Shown here piece by piece: positions 51,892 to 60,700 of a stretch of 64,000 bases of DNA. Made by a program: the position numbers and the translations under genes. This stretch comes from Paenibacillus sp. BK033 (GTDB lineage Bacteria; Bacillota; Bacilli; Paenibacillales; Paenibacillaceae): contig NZ_SLVP01000002.1 in NCBI RefSeq assembly GCF_004345425.1, positions 917,747 to 981,746 on the forward strand. The letters run 5' to 3'. Within the stretch, counting starts at the first letter, position 1; the number at the start of each line of letters is the position of its first letter. The notes beneath the pieces were generated by a model, which was not told the DNA's origin, searched no databases, and saw nothing but the letters and a program-made list of their open reading frames with translations.

Positions 51892-53475
51892 TTATTTCGC
51901 GGATGCTGCGTACAGCTCGTTCATTTCTTTCACCAGATCGTCGCCGCCGGATTTTTTCCACGTCTCAAAGGCAGCCATCAGACCCGCTTCGTCGGTCTGC
52001 CCGACGATAAACTTGATGCGCGCATCGTTGATGATGTTGTCCAGCTGCTGGCCTTTCTGCGAATACACGTCGGAGATAAACGGCTCAGCCGGATTGGCCA
52101 CGATATATTGCTCGGCTTCCTTCTGAATGTTCGTCGTTTGCTGGCGCAGCGGCGTCTGCTTCACCTTCAGGCCTCGGTCTTCCGGGATAAACGGCAGCAT
52201 CTGGTTGAGGCCTTCCACTTCGGATTCCAGCAGCGCGGCATCCTTGCTCGGCACAAGCGCTTCTCCGTCCAGCGTGTAGTGCTTGCCCTCGATTCCGTAG
52301 CCCGCAAGCGTCGTCAGCTCCGGCTCGTTCATTTGATCCAGGAACTTAAGCACGCGCTTCAGCTCTTCCTCGGTCTTGACCGTTGTCTTCGGAATCGCGA
52401 GCAGCCCCGCAAAGCCGGACGTCGGAAGCGCCTTTAACTGCCCGTCGGCCCCCGTTACGCCAATCATGTTGGACATATACTGCGCGTTCGGGTCGTCCTT
52501 GCCGTCCTTGGCAAGCGCCGCATGGATTTTGTCTTCGATCCGGTTCGCGGTATCCGTAACGTCTACGATAACGCCAGCCTGACCGTTTACTACCGGATCC
52601 ACCCATTTCGCCGAATCGAATACCGCAAAATCCTGGTTGATCAGCTTCTCGTCATACAGCTTTTTCATGAATTTGAGAGCTTCCAGATATTCCGGCGTTT
52701 GATGCTCCGGCACGAGCTTGCCGTCCACGACTCCCCATTTGTTCGGAGCGCCGAACCACAGCTTAATCGTGTCAAAAGCGCTTGCCCAACCGCCGGTCCA
52801 TTTCACCAGCACCATGCCGTACGTATCGTTCTTGCCGTTCTTGTCCGGATCCTTCTCCTTGAACGCCTTCAGCATGTTATAGAAGTCGTCGATCGTCTTG
52901 GGCTGCTCCAGGCCAACCGCGTCCAGCCAGTCCTTCCGGTAAACAATCCCGTTACGGCCCAAGGCACGGCCGCGGTAAATCCCGTAGTTTTTCCCGTCGA
53001 TCGAGGAGTTGTTCATAATCACCTCGTTCGCCTGGCTTAGGTTAGGATAATCCTTCAGGTATGGGCCCACCTCCCAGAACGCGCCGGAGCGGACGGCATT
53101 CACGAAGCTTGGATCCTTCGAGCCCGGCACATAAATGATTTCGGGGAGCTTGGTCGAGGCCAGCGTGATGTTGAATTTATCGCCGTAAGAGGCGTTAGGC
53201 ACCCATTCCAGGTGAATGTTCGTATTGGTCAGCTTCTCGATTTCGCTGACAACCGGTCCGTCATCCTTCGGAAAGTTCGTCTTGAAGATCGGCAGCATGA
53301 TGCTGATGTCCAGCGGCTTTTCGGCAGCCGCCCCGGTAGCGGCGGTTGCCGTCGCATTCGCCGATTCTTCCGGCTTGGAGGTCTCCTCCTTGTTGCCGCT
53401 GCAGCCCGCCAGCGCTGTCATAGCCAATGTTCCGAGCGCTGCCGTCGCTACCCATTTTTGCGTCTTTTTGTTCAT
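51892..53475 (-). CDS. lplA: Extracellular oligosaccharide-binding lipoprotein (LplA-like)
   Basis: 527 residues from ATG 53475 (GGGAGG 11 nt upstream; a TTG 3 codons earlier is too close to it). Lipobox TALAGC with Cys25, then a Glu/Ala-rich linker. The large family 1-type fold has characteristic LplA/YtcQ features: DGPVVSEIEKLTNTNIHLEWVPN, GRNGIVYRKDWLDAVGLEQP, DPDKNGKNDTYGM. The residue signature GRNGIVYRKDWLD marks the LplA class. It should capture rhamnogalacturonan-derived oligosaccharides for the two permeases encoded upstream in the operon. Length and order match B. subtilis lplA, where lplABC lies beside yetA. Confidence 0.9.
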   Translation of the reverse strand: MNKKTQKWVATAALGTLAMTALAGCSGNKEETSKPEESANATATAATGAAAEKPLDISIMLPIFKTNFPKDDGPVVSEIEKLTNTNIHLEWVPNASYGDKFNITLASTKLPEIIYVPGSKDPSFVNAVRSGAFWEVGPYLKDYPNLSQANEVIMNNSSIDGKNYGIYRGRALGRNGIVYRKDWLDAVGLEQPKTIDDFYNMLKAFKEKDPDKNGKNDTYGMVLVKWTGGWASAFDTIKLWFGAPNKWGVVDGKLVPEHQTPEYLEALKFMKKLYDEKLINQDFAVFDSAKWVDPVVNGQAGVIVDVTDTANRIEDKIHAALAKDGKDDPNAQYMSNMIGVTGADGQLKALPTSGFAGLLAIPKTTVKTEEELKRVLKFLDQMNEPELTTLAGYGIEGKHYTLDGEALVPSKDAALLESEVEGLNQMLPFIPEDRGLKVKQTPLRQQTTNIQKEAEQYIVANPAEPFISDVYSQKGQQLDNIINDARIKFIVGQTDEAGLMAAFETWKKSGGDDLVKEMNELYAASAK

Positions 53476-53525
53476 CTTAACCAACGCCTCCCTTTAATCT
53501 TAAAATTGTTGTATCGCAATCCGTA

Positions 53526-54410
53526 TTACCCCTTGACCGAACCGATCAGGACCCCTTTGGCGAAATGCTTCTGAAGGAACGGATAGACGAGCAGAATCGG
53601 AATGGTGCCGATAACGATAACGGCCATCTTGATCGACTGATCCGGCGGCGCCACAAAGTTCGGATCCATGGAATTGATGTCGCCGGCGGCCGTCTGCGAG
53701 AGCAGCACGATTTGCCTGAGCATTACCTGCAGCGGCCATTTCTGCGGATCGTTAATGTACAGCAGGGCGGAATAGAAATTGTTCCAATGCCCTACCGCAT
53801 AAAACAGCGTAAAGGTCGCAAGCACCGGCATCGAGAGCGGAAGGACGATTTTCCATAGCAAGCCCAGCTCGGTACAGCCGTCAATCTTGGCCGCTTCCTC
53901 CAGCTCGGCGGGAAGCTCCTGAAAGAAATTTTTCACGATAATGAGGTTAAACGCGCTGATCGCGCCCGGCAGCATCAAGGCCCAAAACGAGTCGAGCAGA
54001 TGAAGATCGCGGACAACGAGGTAGGTCGGAATAAGTCCTCCGCCGAACAGCATCGAGAATACGATCAGGTTAAGCACCGTGTTTCGGCCCATTAGATTGC
54101 GCTTGGACAAGGCGTAAGCCATCGTTACCGTAAAGAACAGATTCACCGCCGTGCCCACAACCGTTACGTAGAGAGACACCTTAATGCTTTGCAGAATCGT
54201 ATCGGTCGAGAAAATAAACTGGTAAGCCGCGGTGGTGAACGTCTTCGGAATCAGGAATACGGCTCTCTTCGTTAATTCCGCATCCGATGCGAAGGATCCC
54301 GCTATGATGTAGATAAAAGGCAGCACGGCCAGCAGGCTGATGGCGCTTAGCAGGATCACGTTCGTAATATCGAAGGCGGTCCCGGACGCGCTTCTGTATT
54401 GTTTTGCCAT
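53526..54410 (-). CDS. lplC: Carbohydrate ABC permease (LplC/YtcP-like)
   Basis: 294 residues, about the size of LplC. Six hydrophobic segments are visible, with the EAA loop ELEEAAKIDGCTELGLLWKIVLP (core EEAAKIDG). The N-terminus (ILLSAISLLAVLPFIYIIAGSFA) and QKHFAKGVLIGSVKG end are standard for this group. ATG 54410 follows AGGAGGAGG. It pairs with the LplB-like protein. Like other CUT1 systems here it lacks its own ATPase gene, so a shared MsmX-type ATPase is expected. Confidence 0.92.
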   Translation of the reverse strand: MAKQYRSASGTAFDITNVILLSAISLLAVLPFIYIIAGSFASDAELTKRAVFLIPKTFTTAAYQFIFSTDTILQSIKVSLYVTVVGTAVNLFFTVTMAYALSKRNLMGRNTVLNLIVFSMLFGGGLIPTYLVVRDLHLLDSFWALMLPGAISAFNLIIVKNFFQELPAELEEAAKIDGCTELGLLWKIVLPLSMPVLATFTLFYAVGHWNNFYSALLYINDPQKWPLQVMLRQIVLLSQTAAGDINSMDPNFVAPPDQSIKMAVIVIGTIPILLVYPFLQKHFAKGVLIGSVKG

Positions 54411-54437
54411 GCGTGATTCCCTCCTCCTTCAAGTCTC

Positions 54438-55409
54438 TTAATAGATACCGGATTGCCCAAACCGTTTGGCCAGCCAATTCGCTCCGAGCACAAGCGTGAC
54501 GCCAACAACCGCCTTGAACAAGCCAACCGCCGTACTATAGCTGAACGCCCCTTGCGTGATCCCCATCATATAGACATAGGTATCGAACACCTCGGCAGAC
54601 TCCCGGTTCAGCGGGTTCAGCATCAGGAAGATCTGTTCGAAGCCATTGTCGAGCACGTCGCCCATCCGAAGAATCAACAAAATAATAATCGTGCTCCGGA
54701 TGGACGGAAGCGTGATATGCCATAATTGCCTCCACCGGTTTGCCCCGTCCGTAATCGCCGCTTCGTACTGCTCGACGTCTACCCCTGCAAGCGCTGCCAG
54801 AAATATAATCGTGCCGAAGCCGGTTTCCTTCCAGACGGTCTGCATGATAATCATCGGCCGGAACCATTCCGGACTGGCAAGGAAATCGATCTTGGCGCCC
54901 GTGTATTTGAACAGGAATTCGTTAATCACGCCGCCTTCGGTCGTCAGGAAGACGTACGTTAAGCTGGCTACGATGACAAGCGAGATAAAATGCGGAATGT
55001 AGATCAACGTCTGCACGATTCTTTTGAAGAACGCCAGCCTCAGCTCGTTTAATAGAAGGGCTAATATAATAGGTGCCGGAAAGTAAAACACCAGGTTGTA
55101 TAAGGAGAGTACTAAAGTGTTTCGCAGCAGCATGAAAAATTCGGGATTGGTGAAGAACACCCGGAAATGCTCCAGTCCCACCCAATCGCTCTTCCAGAAG
55201 CCAAGGAAGGGCTGATAGTTTTTGAACGCCAGAAGCACGCCCCACATGGGTACGTATTTGAAAATAATGAAGTATAGCAAGCCTGGAGTTAAAAGCAAGT
55301 ACAGCCACTTGTCTTTCTTGAGTCTCGCCAGCACGTTGGATCTTGTTCTGTTATGGCTTGCCGTCGCCTGCATCAGTTCTGCTTGGCCGGGAGCAGCCGC
55401 CTGCTTCAT
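54438..55409 (-). CDS. lplB: Carbohydrate ABC permease (LplB-like)
   Basis: 323 residues, close to LplB. The FKYVPMWGVLLAFKNYQPFLG motif is typical of LplB/YteP permeases. Six hydrophobic segments, EAA loop YEAAITDGANRWRQLWHITLP (core EAAITDGA). It opens the RG-I operon on the minus strand, divergent from the GH42 gene. Between them lie GGACATTTTTG and related boxes like those at 17471. It takes oligosaccharides from the LplA-like lipoprotein. Confidence 0.92.
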   Translation of the reverse strand: MKQAAAPGQAELMQATASHNRTRSNVLARLKKDKWLYLLLTPGLLYFIIFKYVPMWGVLLAFKNYQPFLGFWKSDWVGLEHFRVFFTNPEFFMLLRNTLVLSLYNLVFYFPAPIILALLLNELRLAFFKRIVQTLIYIPHFISLVIVASLTYVFLTTEGGVINEFLFKYTGAKIDFLASPEWFRPMIIMQTVWKETGFGTIIFLAALAGVDVEQYEAAITDGANRWRQLWHITLPSIRSTIIILLILRMGDVLDNGFEQIFLMLNPLNRESAEVFDTYVYMMGITQGAFSYSTAVGLFKAVVGVTLVLGANWLAKRFGQSGIY

Positions 55410-55481
55410 TTAGGGTCACCTCCAAGTTTTGGTTGCGTCGCATGACCTAATTATTAAGCCTCCCCCGCCTTTCCGCCAATC

Positions 55482-55595
55482 GGACATTTTTGAGAAAGCC
55501 CTTTCAAACCCTGGATACGGGCGTAAATCAAGATAATGCAAACCCGTCAAAATAGTAGAAGGTCCCGGTAAACCTGACAAAATTGTACGATTGTC
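55482..55595. promoter_or_regulatory. Candidate activator boxes in the lplB/GH42 divergent gap
   Basis: GGACATTTTTGAG lies at 55482-55494; TGACAAAATTGTACGATTG with TCC following lies at about 55574-55595. They resemble the GGACATATTTTT/AAAAATTGTCC pair at 17471-17504. GAAAGCCCTTTC at 55495 is a near-palindrome. A YesS- or YesN-type site is possible. Confidence 0.3.
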
Positions 55596-55658
55596 CCCCC
55601 CCTCTTCGAGCGCCTATAGTAAAACTGCGTGTTATTCCAGTCGAGTAGAGGTGGGCTT

Positions 55659-57644
55659 ATGGGAAAGAAGCTGTATCATGGGGCAGCCTGGTATCCGGAG
55701 CTGTGGAATGAGGAGGTTCTGGCAGAGGATTTGAAACGGATGAAGGAAGCCGGCATTAACGTGGCACGGATCGGGGAGTTCGCCTGGTCGGGAATGGAGC
55801 CGCATGAGGGCAAGATCGATATGAGCTTTTTCGAGCGTATCGTAAAGCGGTTGCATGAGAACGGGATCGATACCGTCATGTGCACGCCTACGGCGACACC
55901 GCCAATCTGGATCAGCCACGGACATCCCGAACGGATGTATGTCGATGCGAACGGTCAGACGATGGGACATGGCTCAAGGCAGCATGCCTGCACGAATCAT
56001 CCCTTTTTCAGGGAAAAGGCAGCGATTATTACCGAAAATATTGCGCGGGCAATAGGACGGCTCCCGGGCCTCATCGGCTGGCAGCTGGACAATGAATTCA
56101 AGGCCCAGGTGTCGGAATGCATGTGCCGTACCTGTCTATCGGAATGGCATAAGTGGCTGGAACGGCGTTACGGGACGATTGAGAGACTTAACGATGCCTG
56201 GGGAACCCGGATTTGGAGTGAATATTATCACCGGTTCGACCAGGTGCCGCAGCCCGGTCCCGCTCCCTTCCTGCATAATTCTTCGCTGAAGACCATGTAC
56301 CGGCTGTTCTCGATGGAGGCAATCGCCGAATTCGCCGATGAACAGGCGGCGATTATCCGCCGATATTCCGATGCACCGATTACCCATAACAGCAGCATGG
56401 CGTTTAGCGTCGATAATGAACGGCTCTTCCGCGGGCTTGATTTCGCTTCCTTTGATACGTACGCCACAACCGATCATGTTCCGGCGTTTCTTATTAATAA
56501 CGATTTGTTCCGCTGCTTCAAGCGCGGCCGTGATTATTGGATTATGGAGACCAGCCCGTCCTTTGCAGCTTCATTAGAAAGCTACGCGAAGCCGCATCCG
56601 GACGGCTATCTTCGCGCGGAAGCCGTTGCCGCGTACGCTCTTGGCGCCGAAGCGTTCTGCTATTGGCTTTGGCGGCAGCAGCGGGCGGGCTGCGAGCAGC
56701 CGCATGGCTCGGTCTTAAGCGCATGGGGCAAACCGGCAATTGGGTATAACCAGGTGCTTGAGGTAGAGAAAGCCCGTAAGGAGTTGGAAAGAGTGATTTT
56801 GAGCACCCGTCCGGCGCAAGCGGAGGTTGCCCTTGCTTATTCGGACCGGGCGAAGGCATTTCTGAAGACGGAGCCTCACCGCAAGCTGAACCATCGGGGG
56901 TTAATCACGGATTTTTACACAAGGATTCTTAACGCCGGCATTCATAGGGATGTCGTACCGGAGGGTAACGAGCTGGACGGTTACAAGCTGCTCTTCACGC
57001 CATTCCTGCCTTACATATCGCCGGACTATATGGACCGGGCATTGGAGCTGGTTGAGTATGGCGGCTTTTGGGTCATTGGCCCGTTGACGGGCGGGCGCAC
57101 GGAGGAGCATACGATTCCGATAGACGCAGCTCTGGGCAGGCTGGAACGGCTGGCAGGCGTGGAAGTCGTCTATGCCTATCCGATGGATGGCAGCGGCACG
57201 GTTGGGCATGCGAAGGGCCATTCGGCTCCTCTTACGTTGTGGAGCAGTGTCTTTAAACCGGTAGACGCAGAGACGGTTGGAACGATGGAGGGCGGTTTAA
57301 CGCCGGAGCTTGCGTGGATTACCGAGAAGACGCACGGCAAAGGAAAAATCGTCATGCTGGGCTCCTTGCCCGCCGGCGAGAACGGACAGCGCTTAATGGA
57401 AGCCCTTATCGCGCATTATGCGGATGAGGCGGGCGTAACGCTCCTCTCCGACGTGACGAAGGGTACTATCGTTGCCCCAAGACGCGGCGAAGGCTTTGAG
57501 ATATGGATCATTGTGAATATGGATGGTGGCGGCGGGAGCGTAACGATTCCGCGTGCAGCGGTTGACGAGCTCACGCAGGAGCCGCTTGTTGAAGGCACCA
57601 GGCTGGAATTAGGCAGGTACGAATACCGGGTCATCCGGTTCTAA
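55659..57644 (+). CDS. yesZ: GH42 beta-galactosidase (YesZ-like)
   Basis: 661 residues from ATG 55659, with AGAGGTGG upstream; a GTG ten codons earlier lacks a good site. YesZ is about the same length. The barrel covers about 1-390: acid/base E146 in WQLDNEFKA, nucleophile E297 in WIMETSPS. C111, C154, C156 and C159 form the zinc-type cluster seen in other GH42 enzymes. The trimerisation domain (about 395-600) and C-terminal beta domain follow. It is cytoplasmic and should release galactose from imported galactan side-chain or RG-I fragments. It is divergent from the lplB operon and shares its regulatory gap. Confidence 0.93.
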   Translation: MGKKLYHGAAWYPELWNEEVLAEDLKRMKEAGINVARIGEFAWSGMEPHEGKIDMSFFERIVKRLHENGIDTVMCTPTATPPIWISHGHPERMYVDANGQTMGHGSRQHACTNHPFFREKAAIITENIARAIGRLPGLIGWQLDNEFKAQVSECMCRTCLSEWHKWLERRYGTIERLNDAWGTRIWSEYYHRFDQVPQPGPAPFLHNSSLKTMYRLFSMEAIAEFADEQAAIIRRYSDAPITHNSSMAFSVDNERLFRGLDFASFDTYATTDHVPAFLINNDLFRCFKRGRDYWIMETSPSFAASLESYAKPHPDGYLRAEAVAAYALGAEAFCYWLWRQQRAGCEQPHGSVLSAWGKPAIGYNQVLEVEKARKELERVILSTRPAQAEVALAYSDRAKAFLKTEPHRKLNHRGLITDFYTRILNAGIHRDVVPEGNELDGYKLLFTPFLPYISPDYMDRALELVEYGGFWVIGPLTGGRTEEHTIPIDAALGRLERLAGVEVVYAYPMDGSGTVGHAKGHSAPLTLWSSVFKPVDAETVGTMEGGLTPELAWITEKTHGKGKIVMLGSLPAGENGQRLMEALIAHYADEAGVTLLSDVTKGTIVAPRRGEGFEIWIIVNMDGGGGSVTIPRAAVDELTQEPLVEGTRLELGRYEYRVIRF

Positions 57645-57651
57645 CACGAAA

Positions 57652-57686
57652 AAGCATTGCCCTCCGTTAAACGGAGAGCGATGCTT
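57652..57686. terminator. Bidirectional terminator between GH42 and GH27
   Basis: AAGCATTGC-CCTCCGT, TTAA, ACGGAG-AGCGATGCTT: long stem with one bulge or wobble; A run before and TTCTTCTTTT after. Confidence 0.85.
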
Positions 57687-57708
57687 CTTCTTTTGCTTTT
57701 AGGACTTA

Positions 57709-60700
57709 TTATTGTATGGATGCCGCTTCAATATCGCCGGATGCCCAATAGCTTGCCGGAACGTCCTTCCAGGAGGAATCTCCGCCGCTGGATGGGTTAA
57801 TGCCCAGCGAGCGATTGATTACAACTACGGCTTCGGCGCGAGACAGCGTGCGATCCGGCCGGAATGTGCCATCGGCGTAACCTTTAATGTAACCGGCTCC
57901 TTCTGCGGCTTTCACCGCTTGCTCCGACCAGTGACCGGTCGTATCCGCGAAGCCTGCCCCTAATTTGGAACCGCCGCCGGCCAGCCGCACGGCGAGCTGC
58001 GCCATCTCAGCGCGCGTAATCGCCTTCTCCGGTTTAAACGTACCGTCGGTATAACCGTTCATCAAACCGGCTGCCGTAGCTTTGCGGATCGCTTCCGCCG
58101 CCCAGTAGTCCTGCTTGACGTCGCTATAAACGCGGCCATCTTCTCCTGCCGTGGCGTCCTGTGCAATACGCGACAGGATGGTCGCCATCTCCGCGCGGGT
58201 AATCGCCTTTTCCGGCTTGAACAGATTGCCTTCGAAGCCATTCATGTACGCAGCCGGAGCGGATCCTGATGCATCACCCAGCTTCATAAGCGCAAATGTA
58301 CTGAACTTCGAGTTCTTAAACTGGATCCCCTTGCCGCCGTCCATATCAATAACAGCGCCTTGCTTGTATTCCACTGTGCCGTCGCTATGCTCGATATAGA
58401 CGCCGATATGCGATAGCGCTTCGGAGCTCCAATCTCCCGCAGGCAGCGGCAGCACAAGCGTAGTCTCTCCTGCCGGCAGGTTGGTATCAATGTTCGCCGG
58501 AATGCCAATCAGCGTAATCTTGCTGTCCTTGACGGCTTCGGATACAACCGTCGACAGATTGGCGCGGCGCTCGAGCTGCGATTTCTGCTCAGCAACTGGC
58601 GAAATGACGAAATGAACTTCCGTATTTATGTTTTTCAGTAAGGCGTTAGGCACATGGATCTTCGCGCCGGACACGTCAATATCCAGATCGAGCCCGCTTG
58701 CCGCGAGCTGCTTGACCGCTTCCGCATCCAGCTTCACGCCGGCCTCTGCCGCTTGACCCTTCGAATCCGGCACCACCAGCTTCAAGGCGCTTGCTCCCGA
58801 TGCCTTGCGCGCGTCAATCCACGCTTTCGCTTCCGTGCCGGCCAGCGACAGCTCATCCCGCACCGTGCCGTCCGGCTGCGTCGTGCGAACAACCTTTGGC
58901 GCAGCAGGATCGACCGGCGGACTCGCGACACCTCCGCCTCCCGATACCGGCGGCACGCTTGCTTCCGCAGCGGTAAACCGGAGGGCGTCGGCAAGCATCA
59001 GTTCACCGGACTTTTTAACGACGCGGATCGTATGCGAACCCGGGGTCAATCCCGAGACGCTGTACAAGCTTACTTGCGAGTCGCGGCTGTCCGCATAAGC
59101 GTTAACCGTCGTCTTCAGCTCTCCGTCGATGTATACGTCCATCTCGCCTTGCTTTGGACCAACCGGCGACAGCAGCTCGATGCCGGTGCCTTTAAACGTA
59201 TAGGTGTATGCAGCTCCTTCCGCCGCGGACGCATGCGCGTCGTCGCCGTAGTCGCCCCGGAAGCGGAGCGTCAGCTTCGTTGTGCCGACCGGCTGAGCGG
59301 CCAGGTATTGCTGCTTGATCGTCAGAACATGATCCTCAATCGTATAATCGGTGCCGCGAACAAGCGCCGCTCCGCCGTTATAGACGCCGTTCAGGCTATC
59401 CGGGCTTGCGAGCAGATTCACGCTGACGTCAGCAGGCGCGTTCTTCGCAAAGTCCGTCGAGGAGACATCGATCAGGTCCGGCAGCTGTACGCGCAGCGCG
59501 TCGAGCAGCATGAATTTTCCTGATTTCTTCACGGCTTTGATCGTATGGAAGCCGTTCGTCAAGCCGCGTACCGTATACACCGTCCGCTGCGGCGCGTTGT
59601 GCGCACCCGCTTCGTACGTGCTTACATTGCCCTGGCTGACTCCGTCGATGAAGATTTCGACGTTGCCTTGACCCTCGTCTACTTCGGTAATATAGTCGAT
59701 CCCCGTGCCTTGGAACGTATACGTAAAGAAGGAGTCGTTGTTCTCCGTCCACTGCACGTCATCCTTGTAATCGCCAAGGCCGCGGCCGCCGCTGCGGTTC
59801 CAGCTGCCCGTATAACGGATGCCCGGATCGTCGTTGTTTACGAAGTTGTAGCGGCCAGGAGAAGCCGAATTCAGAATCGTAAGCGCGAGCGTTCTCGGAC
59901 TGCTGCCCGAGAATTCGAAAGACAAGCTCGCATTCCCGGCCGGCAGTGATGCCAAATAGGATTTGGCGATGCGGACAACGTTGCCGTCTAAAGTATAATC
60001 CGTTCCTTCGGTCAAGGCATTGGCTCCGTTCTTGACGCCGGTCAGCTCGTTAGAGTCGCCAAGCGTCAGCGTAACCGCAAGGTCTGCCTGAGCGGCCGGA
60101 CGTTTGTCGAAGGAAGCCGATACCGGACTGATCGAAGTGCCGCTAATGGCCACGGACAACGTCTGCGCTGCTCCTCCCGCGAATTTGAAGCTTAGAGCTG
60201 CCGATTGACCGGACGCCTGCTGCGCCAGATAAGACGACTTGATCGTCACGACGCCGTCAGATACCGTATAGTCGGTACCCGGCTGCAAGGATGCGGCGCC
60301 GTTGCTGATGCCCGAGAAGGAGCTGGCGCCGAGCTGCAGCGGAACCGTAATGTCGGCTTGCACGTCCTTATTGAAGCTGGTGCCCGAAGGGGTGCCCAGC
60401 AGCGTGTCCGCCGTGACCTTCAAGGCGTCAACAAGGAAATAATATTGGCCGCCGGCATTCCTGACCGCCTTCAGCGTATGCGTGCCTTGCGGCAAATCCG
60501 CCACGCTGTACACGGAGTGCTGCCCGTTCGATTCGCTGCCGTATGAATCAACCGTCGACTTAAACTCTCCGTCGATATAGATATCAATCTTGCCGCTGCT
60601 TGTGCTTTGCTCCGATAGCAGCTCAATTCCTGTCCCCTCGAACGTGTACGTGAACTCCGGCTCCGAACCATCCGGCTCGCCGTAATGCACGTCGCCCATG

